Source of the DNA: DASPPK01 sp964399235
Lineage (GTDB): Archaea; Thermoproteota; Bathyarchaeia; Bathyarchaeales; Bathycorpusculaceae
Reading direction: 5' to 3'
Assembly: GCA_964399235.1 (NCBI GenBank)
Contig: CAYNQC010000050.1
Coordinates: 1 to 10,436, forward strand
Length of the DNA: 10,436 nt
The first letter of the stretch is position 1, and the number at the start of each line of letters is the position of its first letter. This document shows, piece after piece, positions 1 to 6,020 of the stretch. The position numbers were made by a program, and so were the translations under genes. The notes under the pieces were generated by a model. The model was not told where the DNA came from, did not search any database, and saw only the letters and a list, made by a program, of their open reading frames with translations.

Positions 1-83
1 GCAGTTTGTCGAAGGGTGACATTGTCCTGATGGTTGGTTACGGATGGGGTTTTTCGGCGGCAGCATCGCTACTCGAGAGTTAG
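1..83 (+). CDS. C-terminal end of a 3-oxoacyl-ACP synthase III (FabH)-like protein, partial
   Basis: An open frame enters from the left edge (first full codon at 3) and ends with TAG at 81-83, giving 26 residues. They include the stretch KGDIVLMVGYGWGFSAAASL. This resembles the last beta strand and glycine-rich loop at the C-terminus of FabH/KAS III-type condensing enzymes, where a GDxVLLxGFGxGxTWGAAL-like pattern is usual. Members of the family condense acyl-CoA or acyl-ACP with malonyl units; archaeal relatives have varied or unknown roles. The active-site Cys, His and Asn lie outside the window, so activity cannot be judged. HMG-CoA synthase is a less likely relative, because its usual ending around this loop reads differently. 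The gene converges with rpoH. Confidence 0.5.
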   Translation, partial: SLSKGDIVLMVGYGWGFSAAASLLES

Positions 84-296
84 GCCTTCATTATGGACTA
101 GTTTAACATGTTTCTTCGCGTTTTTCAAGCCAAGAACACCCTGCCCCCTAGGTTTTTGCCGTTCAAGGTAACGTGTGCGAGGCTTGATGAGGCTTTCAGG
201 CAGGGTCTGCCGTGCTTTCCCAGCAGTTTCTATGTTGAAATTTCAGGGTTGTGAATTGTGTTGCTGATGTTGTCTGGTGTGTGATGGCTGTTCGTT
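84..296. other. Convergent intergenic region with inverted repeats
   Basis: This is the 213-base gap between the stops of the FabH-like gene (+) and rpoH (-). I see no coding frame on either strand. A T-rich stretch at 110-125, ending in five Ts, could terminate the plus-strand gene. ACCCTGCC at 138-145 pairs perfectly with GGCAGGGT at 199-206. The right arm also belongs to a local 13-base hairpin, GGCAG-GGT-CTGCC at 199-211, so the two folds exclude each other. GAGGCTT is repeated at 179-185 and 189-195. There is no good T-run after rpoH on the minus strand. A small structured RNA is possible but not demonstrated. Confidence 0.4.
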
Positions 297-848
297 CTAT
301 TCCACGACGTATCTGAAAGCTATGTGTTCGCCTGCGGTGGGGCTTCTTCTCGTTATGCGCAGGACGTCTCCAGGTCTGGCTCCTATGGCTTTGACCGTCG
401 GGTCGACGGAGCTTATTTGAGGCAGTTGGTATGGTTGCACTTTGAACTTCATGAGAAGCTCGTTTTTTTCTTGTTCTGAAAGGATTTCCTGTTTCGGAAC
501 AATCTTATGCTGGAAAATGTCGAAGGCAGGGAACGTTTTGGGCAAGAGTTCTATCTTCTTTTTCTTTGCTCCCTGTTTTACGGCATGTGTGTACCGTCCA
601 TCGGTGACTATTATGCCTCTTTCAAGTTCGGCGTCTTTCATGGCTTTTCCCAAGCGGTTTATGCTGTTTATGCCGACGGTCGTCTCTCCTGGTACACACC
701 ACACCAAGGATTTCTGCTTTTCTTCTGGGATTTCAACTATGTAGCCAATTGCATCTTCGTGTTTCTGCTTCTTGATTAGCTTGTATCCTCTGAGTTTGAT
801 CAAGACTTCAGCTTTGCGTTCTTCAAGACTAATGAGCTTTTTACTCAA
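297..848 (-). CDS. rpoH: RNA polymerase subunit H (Rpb5 homologue) with an added N-terminal jaw-like domain
   Basis: This subunit of archaeal RNA polymerase sits at the lower jaw near downstream DNA. Residues ~109-183 are a textbook archaeal RpoH, the C-terminal domain of Rpb5: HKIVPKQEILSEQEK, then QLPQISSVDPTVKAIGARPG, then RRSPTAGEHIAFRYVV. Archaeal RpoH is usually only about 75-85 residues; this one has 183. The extra residues ~1-108 resemble the eukaryotic Rpb5 jaw domain: VGINSINRLGKAM...LERGIIVTDGRYTHAVKQ lines up with Rpb5 VGIKTIK...M...TRAxIVxQxGMTPSAKQ. The pattern also fits an inactive Mrr-like nuclease fold. The start is TTG at 848-846, chosen because GAGGG lies 7 bases upstream; an ATG at 852-850 is out of frame and stops after three codons. 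The gene is not followed by rpoB, its usual neighbour. The family call is secure; the domain extension rests on motif reading alone. Confidence 0.93.
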   Translation of the reverse strand: MSKKLISLEERKAEVLIKLRGYKLIKKQKHEDAIGYIVEIPEEKQKSLVWCVPGETTVGINSINRLGKAMKDAELERGIIVTDGRYTHAVKQGAKKKKIELLPKTFPAFDIFQHKIVPKQEILSEQEKNELLMKFKVQPYQLPQISSVDPTVKAIGARPGDVLRITRRSPTAGEHIAFRYVVE

Positions 849-983
849 ACATGAGCCCTCGGTTACAAGAACATTCGAAACCTAAACAGCGCATCGACCC
901 TTAAACCTTACGCTCTTTAGCCCTCGAAGTGCCTAGTTTTGTCTCTCCTTTCTTCGAAGTGGCAGACGCTTACAATGGTGTCA
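849..983 (-). promoter_or_regulatory. Upstream region of rpoH with a weak TATA-like box
   Basis: This is the 135-base gap between the CBS gene stop and the rpoH start. On the minus strand GTTTAAGG (899-906) is a possible TATA box about 50 bases before the TTG start, and a GAGGG Shine-Dalgarno lies at 856-860. An 8-base direct repeat, CACTTCGA on the minus strand, occurs at 924-931 and 954-961, exactly 30 bases apart and just upstream of the box. This would suit an activator or repressor site, but two copies of an 8-mer are weak evidence. I see no coding frame. Confidence 0.3.
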
Positions 984-1622
984 TCATTCCGTGCTAGCAG
1001 ATTCCACGCTTTCTAAGTAATCGCTCTCGCCACGCAAGTTATCTAGGTTACGAGAAAGCTTTGTAACTGCGCATTCATCATCGGCCCACCACATGCATTT
1101 CTTGTCTTGGCATCCCAATGAAAAGCCGTCCTTCATGTTTAGCGGACACTTGCGACGCTCAACGCCTCTTGTATCAAAGTAGAGGCTGACAGCCTTCCTG
1201 ATGCGCTTGGAGGTCCCGTTTAAAGAGACCCCGTTCAAGAATTTGAGCACACCTTGACATCGCAGCAGATCGGTCAAACTGACTATACCCACTAAGAGCC
1301 CGTTTTCGGTTACAGGCAGCTTCTTAATGTTGCGTTCAAGCATAAGCTTCGCTGCGTCGCCCGCTCGCATCTCAGGGCTAGCAACGGTCAGAGGGCTTGT
1401 CATTATCTCTCTGACTGTTGTCTTTTCAGGTTGTCTGGGCTTGTTTATGATGCGGTTCAACATGTCTCTTTCTGTTACAATGCCTACAGGCTTTTCGTTT
1501 TCGACAACAATCAAGCAACTTATCTGATGTTCATTCATCAGTTCTGCAGCTTTCCTCACGGTGTAGTCTGCTCCTATGGTCACGACATGTTCTACCATGA
1601 TTTTCCGAAGCTTTATTGACAA
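984..1622 (-). CDS. CBS-domain pair protein with a C-terminal four-cysteine module
   Basis: Two CBS repeats fill residues ~7-57 (VTIGADYTVRKAAELM to GIVTERDML) and ~72-122 (IMTSPLTVASPEMRAGDAA to GIVSLTDLL), a Bateman module that normally binds adenine nucleotides such as AMP, ATP or SAM. The tail is distinctive: C159, C171, C176 and C184 in a CPL...GCQDKKCMWW...ECAV arrangement (C-x11-C-x4-C-x7-C), likely a metal or Fe-S site. This spacing is not the C-x2-C zinc ribbon known in other CBS proteins. The frame opens at GTG 1631, but AGGTGA at 1633-1628 overlaps that codon and lies 5 bases from TTG 1622-1620, so I prefer the TTG. There is no catalytic domain, so a regulator or sensor is likely; the target is unknown. 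The 78-codon ORF ends about 80 bases upstream, so co-transcription is uncertain. Confidence 0.88.
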   Translation of the reverse strand: MSIKLRKIMVEHVVTIGADYTVRKAAELMNEHQISCLIVVENEKPVGIVTERDMLNRIINKPRQPEKTTVREIMTSPLTVASPEMRAGDAAKLMLERNIKKLPVTENGLLVGIVSLTDLLRCQGVLKFLNGVSLNGTSKRIRKAVSLYFDTRGVERRKCPLNMKDGFSLGCQDKKCMWWADDECAVTKLSRNLDNLRGESDYLESVESASTE

Positions 1623-1709
1623 GGATGTCACCTGCTTTTCAAATACTTAATGAAACGAAAAAGCATGTATACGTTATGAATTGTGAATTTGGATTAGACC
1701 GTATATTGG
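1623..1709 (-). promoter_or_regulatory. AT-rich upstream region of the CBS gene
   Basis: On the minus strand this region carries an AGGTGA Shine-Dalgarno (1633-1628). Further upstream, TGCTTTT/AAAAGCA is a 7-base inverted repeat (1659-1665 and 1633-1639) enclosing a TATA-like TTAAGTATTT. Another AT-rich candidate is CGTATACAT near 1666-1674. Which box is used cannot be told by eye. Confidence 0.25.
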
Positions 1710-1946
1710 CTAAGAGAATGTTAAGCACGCGAAGAGCGGGAATGTGTGCGTCCATAGTGAGCTCGGCTGACTGTTTTCTCTGCTGTCCGTTTCAGGAATT
1801 GGCACTTTGGCATACACACCTACTAAGACGTAGGTTGGGTCAGGCAGGTCGTCGACAAAGAGAGATACTTCTTCACGGAGGGTTAGAATTATAGACTTTG
1901 AAACGCGCCCGCTCTTTTGTAAGGTTCTTTTCTTGACGAGTTCCAC
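1710..1946 (-). CDS. Doubtful small ORF downstream of nrdG, hypothetical protein
   Basis: This is a 78-codon frame starting at GTG 1946-1944 and ending with TAG, 24 bases after the nrdG stop, so it could be the last gene of the nrd operon. I do not recognise it. Residues ~18-50 (SKSIILTLREEVSLFVDDLP, then a VLVGVYAKVPIPET stretch) read like ordinary protein, while the last ~25 residues are rich in Ser, Thr and aromatics and look less coding-like. There is no clear Shine-Dalgarno, because the bases before the start read CCTCC rather than GGAGG on this strand. It may be a short real gene, the remnant of a longer one, or chance. No overlapping frame on the plus strand is more convincing. Confidence 0.3.
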   Translation of the reverse strand: MELVKKRTLQKSGRVSKSIILTLREEVSLFVDDLPDPTYVLVGVYAKVPIPETDSRENSQPSSLWTHTFPLFACLTFS

Positions 1947-1970
1947 TCTCGTGGAGGATTGAGTTTTACA

Positions 1971-2648
1971 TCAAGTTCGGACTACTATTCTTTCCGCATA
2001 GCTCCTAAGCATGTCAGCGTACTTGTCGAGCGTCTCCGGAGGAAAAGGTTTAACCATGTCCAGTCGCTTGTCCAGCGTGTCACCCGGCACAAACTGCTGA
2101 AGAGCCCAGGTTCCCGCTCCCTTCACAAGTTCCGATATCGCATGTATATCCTGGACATCGACAAAGCCTGGAACTACTGTTGTCCTGAACTCATGGTCAA
2201 TCTTGCCCATTTTCAGAATTTCGATTGTGCGCACGAGTTCAGTTGTGTCTTTGGCTCCTAAAGACGGGTATTTCTGCGGGCTGGTTTTAACATCCAAAGC
2301 AACATAATCAAGGTAGGGCAAGCATTCCTCTAGCCTTCGCGAATCAAAACCGTTTGTGTCCAGTTTTAGGGCAAATCCTCTATCTTTGAGTTTTTTGAGG
2401 AATCTTGGCAGATCTTTATGTATTGTCGGTTCTCCGCCACTCACGACGACCGCGTCGACATACTTCTTGCGTTCGTCCAGAATCTTGAGTGCAATCTCCT
2501 CGGTTAGAAAAGGCGGCTTTGGATCGACTGCGATGCGCCAATTGTGACAAAACGGACATCGCAGATTGCAACCTGGAGCAAAAAGCACAGAGCATATTCG
2601 ATTTGGGAAGTCAACCAGGCTTGTCTTCTGAAGACCACTGAATTTCAT
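1971..2648 (-). CDS. nrdG: Anaerobic ribonucleoside-triphosphate reductase activating protein (radical SAM)
   Basis: This is the activase that uses SAM and a [4Fe-4S] cluster to place the glycyl radical on NrdD. Cluster ligands C27, C31 and C34 form CNLRCPFC (C-x3-C-x2-C), and SGGEPT at residues 70-75 is the SAM-binding GGE motif. The opening GLQKTSLVDFPNRICSVLFA is typical of the NrdG/PflA-like group. At 225 residues it is longer than the E. coli type (~155) and matches the longer archaeal and Thermotoga-like form. Its ATG (2648-2646) overlaps the nrdD TGA (2647-2645) as ATGA, so translation is probably coupled. Its position after nrdD makes activation of NrdD, not of pyruvate formate lyase, the natural role. 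Confidence 0.93.
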   Translation of the reverse strand: MKFSGLQKTSLVDFPNRICSVLFAPGCNLRCPFCHNWRIAVDPKPPFLTEEIALKILDERKKYVDAVVVSGGEPTIHKDLPRFLKKLKDRGFALKLDTNGFDSRRLEECLPYLDYVALDVKTSPQKYPSLGAKDTTELVRTIEILKMGKIDHEFRTTVVPGFVDVQDIHAISELVKGAGTWALQQFVPGDTLDKRLDMVKPFPPETLDKYADMLRSYAERIVVRT

Positions 2649-4777
2649 GCAGTGATCACTTGGGCGGGAACGGTCGGCGTGGTCGCTGATCTGTCAAAGG
2701 TTTTTCTTATAGCGAACTCGGCCTGTTTGCCGTCGTTCCATTGGTCCACCGGCCTCAAGTACCCCACGACTCTCGAGTAGACTTCGCATTTGTCTCCGCA
2801 TGCCGGACATTGTTTGTGTTCGCCGTTGATGTACCCGTGGCTGGGACAAATGCTGAACGTTGGTGTCAACGTGAAGTAGGGGAGATGTGAGTTCCAAGCA
2901 ACTTTCTTTATGAGCTCTGAGGAGGATTTCCACGCAGGAAGCCTCTCGCCGAGAAAGATGTGGAAGACTGTTCCACCCGTGTAAAGCGTTTGAAGCCTAT
3001 CCTGATGCTCCAGAGCCTCAAACAGGTCGCCTTCAAAGTCGACTGGCAGCTGGGAGGAATTGGTGTAAAAGGGTTCAGCTCCGTTTGCCAAATGTTTTTG
3101 GTTAGCGGCAATGATATCAGAGTACTTTCTTCTGTCTATTCTTGCAAGCCTGTAGCTTGTCCCTTCGGCTGGTGTGGCCTCAAGGTTGTACATGTTTTGA
3201 GTTTCGTCCTGGAACTGCAACAACCTTTTGCGCATGAATTTGAGCACTCTTGTCGCGAATTCTGTCCCATCCCCTGATACAATATTCACGCCGAACAAGT
3301 TTAGAATCGCTTCGTTCATCCCGCAGATCCCTATTGTCGAGAAGTGGTTCTGCCAATAGTGCCCGTATTCCGTCTTGACGTCCCGCAAATAACGTCTCGA
3401 ATATGGGTACAAACCATTCTCAGTGAAAGCTTCTAAGACTTTGCGCTTTGTTTCCAGGCTTTCTCTTGCAATTTCCATCAGCCTTTCTAGTCTTTCAAAG
3501 AATTCATCTTCGTCTTTCGCCAAATAACCGATTCTTGGCATGTTCAGCGTCACGACGCCGATGGAACCGGTCAATGGGTTTGCACCAAAGAAGCCGCCGC
3601 CTCTGTTGCGTAGCTCGCGATTGTCGATCCTCAGTCTGCAGCACATGCTTCGAACGTCTTCGGGCTTCATGTCGGTATTGATGAAGTTGGAGAAGTACGG
3701 CACGCCGTATTTGGCCGTGACTTCAAATATCTTTTGGGTGACAGGTGAATTCCAATCAAAATCTTTGGTTATGCAGTATGTGGGGATTGGAAAAGTGAAA
3801 ACTCTTCCTTTTGAGTCGCCTTGACTCATCACGTCGGCGAAAGCGGAGTTGAACATGTCCATTTCTGCCTGCATATCTCCATACGTGAGGTCCATCTGTT
3901 TTCCGCCCACAATGACTGCCTCACCCTTGATGTACTGAGGAATCTTCAAGTCTAATGTCACGTTTGTGAACGGCGTTTGAAAACCCACGCGTGTCGGCAC
4001 GTTCATGTTGAAGAAAAATTCCTGTAATCCCTGTTCGACTTCTTTCTGGCTCAAACCGTCGTAGTGTATGAAAGGTGCCAAATAGGTGTCAAAAGTGCTG
4101 AAAGCCTGAGCACCTGCAGCTTCACCTTGCAGCGTGTAGAAGAAGTTGACGATCTGCCCAAGGGCTGTTCTGAAATGCTTGGCAGGTTTGCTTTCGATTT
4201 TGCCTGAGACACCGCCGAAACCTGAAGCCAACAGTTCTCTCAAATCCCATCCGACACAGTATGCGCCTAAAACGCCGAGGTCGTGGATGTGCATGTCCCC
4301 TGAAAAGTGCGCGTCTGCGATGTTCGGGGGGTAAATCCTGCTGATCCAGTACTTTGCAATAACCGTTGACGAAAGGTAATTGTTAAGGCCTTGAAGAGAA
4401 TAGCTCATGTTGCTGTTTTCCCTGACACGCCAGTCTTCAATCTCCAAGTATGAGTCGACAAGGTCAGCATCGCTTAGAATCGCAGCCAGTTCTCTTTGGT
4501 CTTGATGCTGTTTGCGGTACAAGATGTACGCCTTGGCGGTTCTGGCCCGCCCGTCTTCAATAAGCGTCTTTTCAACTGAATCCTGGATTTCCTCTACGGT
4601 TGGAACGCCATCTTCGCCGAAACGGACTTTGAGTTGCGCCATGACCTCATCACTCAAACGTTTTGCGAGGTCACGGTCCTTCCCGCCAACAGCTTTGGCG
4701 GCCTTCCAAATGGCATTCGTTATACGTTCTTGATCGAACTGTTCTAATCTACCGTCACGTTTTCTTACAAACTTCAT
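2645..4777 (-). CDS. nrdD: Anaerobic (class III) ribonucleoside-triphosphate reductase, large subunit
   Basis: It reduces ribonucleotides to deoxyribonucleotides by glycyl/thiyl radical chemistry in the cytoplasm. Residues ~3-95 are an ATP-cone (VRKRDGRLEQFDQERI...AYILYRKQHQDQRE), the allosteric domain for ATP/dATP. The barrel shows DMHIHDLGVLGAYCVGWDL (161-179), MCCRLRIDNRELRNRGGGFF (378-397) and STIGICGMNEAI (480-491); C379/C380 are candidates for the thiyl-radical cysteine. The glycyl-radical loop is SRVVGYLRPVDQWNDGKQAE with Gly672. Just before it a metal site reads C644-x2-H647 and C657-x2-C660, with an extra C664; the second position is His where the classic site has Cys. Length (710) and all landmarks indicate an intact enzyme. 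Both ends overlap neighbours by ATGA (nrdR upstream, nrdG downstream), so the three genes form one transcription and translation unit. Confidence 0.97.
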   Translation of the reverse strand: MKFVRKRDGRLEQFDQERITNAIWKAAKAVGGKDRDLAKRLSDEVMAQLKVRFGEDGVPTVEEIQDSVEKTLIEDGRARTAKAYILYRKQHQDQRELAAILSDADLVDSYLEIEDWRVRENSNMSYSLQGLNNYLSSTVIAKYWISRIYPPNIADAHFSGDMHIHDLGVLGAYCVGWDLRELLASGFGGVSGKIESKPAKHFRTALGQIVNFFYTLQGEAAGAQAFSTFDTYLAPFIHYDGLSQKEVEQGLQEFFFNMNVPTRVGFQTPFTNVTLDLKIPQYIKGEAVIVGGKQMDLTYGDMQAEMDMFNSAFADVMSQGDSKGRVFTFPIPTYCITKDFDWNSPVTQKIFEVTAKYGVPYFSNFINTDMKPEDVRSMCCRLRIDNRELRNRGGGFFGANPLTGSIGVVTLNMPRIGYLAKDEDEFFERLERLMEIARESLETKRKVLEAFTENGLYPYSRRYLRDVKTEYGHYWQNHFSTIGICGMNEAILNLFGVNIVSGDGTEFATRVLKFMRKRLLQFQDETQNMYNLEATPAEGTSYRLARIDRRKYSDIIAANQKHLANGAEPFYTNSSQLPVDFEGDLFEALEHQDRLQTLYTGGTVFHIFLGERLPAWKSSSELIKKVAWNSHLPYFTLTPTFSICPSHGYINGEHKQCPACGDKCEVYSRVVGYLRPVDQWNDGKQAEFAIRKTFDRSATTPTVPAQVITA

Positions 4778-5220
4778 GTTTTTGCCTCTTTCAATAATTT
4801 CTGGAAATCTTCAGGTTCCTCAAACTCTTTGTAGACCGAGGCGAACCTGATGTAAGCCACTCGGTCAAGCTTCTTCAAATGTGTCACCACTAGGTCTCCG
4901 ATTTCGCGGGAGCTGACCTCATCTTTTCCCACCGACGCCAAATCCTGTCTCACGCGCTCGGCCAGCTCACGGATCTGATCCATTGTTACAGGTCGCTTCT
5001 CGCAGGCTTTCTGGAGTCCTCTTACGATTTTGTTAAGGTCAAAGCGTTCGGACCTGCCGTCTTTCTTCTTCACCATCAGCTCAACAGTTTCCACATACTC
5101 GTATGACGTGAAGCGCTTCTCGCAGTCTGCACACTCCTTTCGTCTTCTGACAGTATTGTCAGGCGAATCTCTCGTTTCAAGGGTCTTGAGGTTTTCAGAC
5201 CCGCAGTATGGGCACTTCAC
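4774..5220 (-). CDS. nrdR: Transcriptional regulator NrdR (zinc ribbon plus ATP-cone)
   Basis: This is the nucleotide-sensing repressor of ribonucleotide reductase genes, known mostly from bacteria. MKCPYCGSENLKTLETRDS begins the zinc ribbon (C3, C6, C30, C33) with the family's RRRKECADCEKRFTSYE signature at 25-41. Residues ~48-138 are an ATP-cone (KKDGRSERFDLNKI...VAYIRFASVYKEF), which in the family binds ATP/dATP and sets the oligomeric state and DNA binding. Length 148 is standard. The start is GTG 5220-5218, with GGTGA 4 bases upstream; the MKCPYC opening confirms it. The stop TGA (4776-4774) overlaps the nrdD ATG (4777-4775). Being first in its own operon implies autoregulation, and a 20-base dyad lies at 5272-5291 in the leader/promoter. 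The gene is fairly unusual in archaea. Confidence 0.96.
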   Translation of the reverse strand: MKCPYCGSENLKTLETRDSPDNTVRRRKECADCEKRFTSYEYVETVELMVKKKDGRSERFDLNKIVRGLQKACEKRPVTMDQIRELAERVRQDLASVGKDEVSSREIGDLVVTHLKKLDRVAYIRFASVYKEFEEPEDFQKLLKEAKT

Positions 5221-5345
5221 ATGATCACCATTTACGCTGAAGACAGTCGCTAGTGTTTTTGTGACTAAAAGAGACGCTGTATCTAGCGTCTGGCTATTTA
5301 AGGGCTTTTTACAGCTATGTTGAATATATAAAGAAAACCCGATGA
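5221..5345 (-). promoter_or_regulatory. Promoter region of the nrdR-nrdD-nrdG operon
   Basis: On the minus strand a strong archaeal TATA box, CTTTATATATTC (5322-5333), lies ~105 bases before the nrdR start. A second, CTTAAATAG (5294-5302), lies ~75 bases before it. The first predicts a start near 5302 and an ~80-base leader; the second predicts a start near 5270 and a ~50-base leader. The dyad at 5272-5291 would then lie within the early leader or overlap the start site, a natural place for a repressor. The Shine-Dalgarno GGTGATC precedes GTG 5220. TATA matches are by eye only. Confidence 0.55.
5272..5291. promoter_or_regulatory. 20-base dyad in the nrd leader, candidate operator or RNA hairpin
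   Basis: AGACGCT (5272-5278) and AGCGTCT (5285-5291) are perfect inverted 7-base arms around GTATCT. The site lies directly downstream of the inner TATA-like box. As RNA it would form a 7-bp stem with a 6-base loop. It does not obviously match the bacterial NrdR-box pattern, but the archaeal target is not known to me. A near copy occurs at 7208-7226. Confidence 0.5.
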
Positions 5346-5474
5346 GTCTTAATGTTGGACATAGACAAAATAACGCAAAAATGTCATTGCGAAAGGGAGC
5401 TGTTCTGTAGAAAGCGCTCTAATTCTTGACGATGCCGAAAATGTTTAAGATTTTCGCGCAACCGAGAATCATTA
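5346..5474 (-). other. 3' region of the GNAT gene with an AT-rich inverted repeat
   Basis: CGAAAAT (5436-5442) and ATTTTCG (5450-5456) are 7-base inverted arms around a 7-base spacer, starting 18 bases after the GNAT stop on the minus strand. This may be a weak terminator hairpin, though no T-run follows it. The rest shows no coding frame except a 17-codon frame starting at 5473 that I do not credit. Confidence 0.3.
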
Positions 5475-6014
5475 TCAGAGAGATTCTGGGTCCACGTTCT
5501 TTCTCAGAACGAGTGACCATTTTCTTTCCTCTTTTTTGACGAAACCCATTTTTTCATAAAGACTCCGTGCCGAAGTGTTTTTCTTAAGTACAGAGAGTTC
5601 AAGCCAGCTTTTGCCCATTCTCCTTGCCATTCTTAGTGAGTAATTCAGAATTTGAGTTGCCAAGCCGCGTCTCCTGTATTCCGGCGCTACAGCCAAGTTG
5701 GCGAGGAACAGCGTGCCAGGTTTTTCGCGAAGGACAAGGACGGCTACCGTTCGTTCTTTGAGCTTCACGAAGCAACGTCTCTCTCTGAAGAAGACTAGTT
5801 CACATCCAACCACGTAGGGCACGGCTATGAGGTTGGTTAACAACTTGGATTCTCCAAAAAGTATGATGGCTTCTCCCCTTTCAGTCTTCCTAAAGAAGTC
5901 GAAATTATAAAGATTGAACAATAGATGCTCAGACTTCTTCACAGGGGTTATCTGAAGAATGCGCTCAAAGTTGTTCAAGTTGTCGTTTCCCTCTTTATCT
6001 CGGCCTTCACGCAT
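5475..6014 (-). CDS. GNAT-family N-acetyltransferase
   Basis: This is an acetyl-CoA-dependent N-acetyltransferase of unknown substrate. Residues ~100-160 carry the GNAT core: LANLAVAPEYRRRGLATQIL holds the beta-4 strand and the acetyl-CoA pyrophosphate loop (RRRGLA, an R-x-x-G-x-A/G pattern), followed by ELSVLKKNTSARSLYEKMGF, the family's N-x-x-A-x-x-x-Y-x-x-x-GF ending. That part resembles the RimI-like group. The first ~25 residues are polar and may be overcalled: TTG at 5978-5976 is an alternative start, with GAGGG about 10 bases upstream. The ATG at 6014 lies 6 bases after the MFS stop, so the two genes are very likely co-transcribed. Substrates could be a protein N-terminus, a polyamine or a drug-like amine; the MFS neighbour favours a small molecule, but only by inference. 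Confidence 0.85.
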   Translation of the reverse strand: MREGRDKEGNDNLNNFERILQITPVKKSEHLLFNLYNFDFFRKTERGEAIILFGESKLLTNLIAVPYVVGCELVFFRERRCFVKLKERTVAVLVLREKPGTLFLANLAVAPEYRRRGLATQILNYSLRMARRMGKSWLELSVLKKNTSARSLYEKMGFVKKEERKWSLVLRKNVDPESL

Positions 6015-6020
6015 GAACGT

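Noticed and set aside
184..264. C/D-box guide RNA (TGATGA near 186, CTGA near 264)
   Set aside because: The C box is imperfect, the D-D'/C' spacing is wrong and no terminal stem is seen.
841..852. ATG at 852-850 as the rpoH start
   Set aside because: It is out of frame with rpoH and meets a stop after three codons; TTG 848 has the better Shine-Dalgarno spacing.
868..892. tRNA T-loop-like GGTTTCGAAT on the minus strand
   Set aside because: No acceptor, D or anticodon stems can be built around it; it lies in the rpoH upstream region.
1616..1894. 92-codon plus-strand frame
   Set aside because: Basic, Arg- and Leu-rich composition typical of an antisense frame; it overlaps the CBS start and the small minus-strand ORF and has no Shine-Dalgarno or known motif.
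5423..5473. 17-codon minus-strand frame after the GNAT gene
   Set aside because: Too short, no Shine-Dalgarno, and it overlaps the inverted repeat at 5436-5456.
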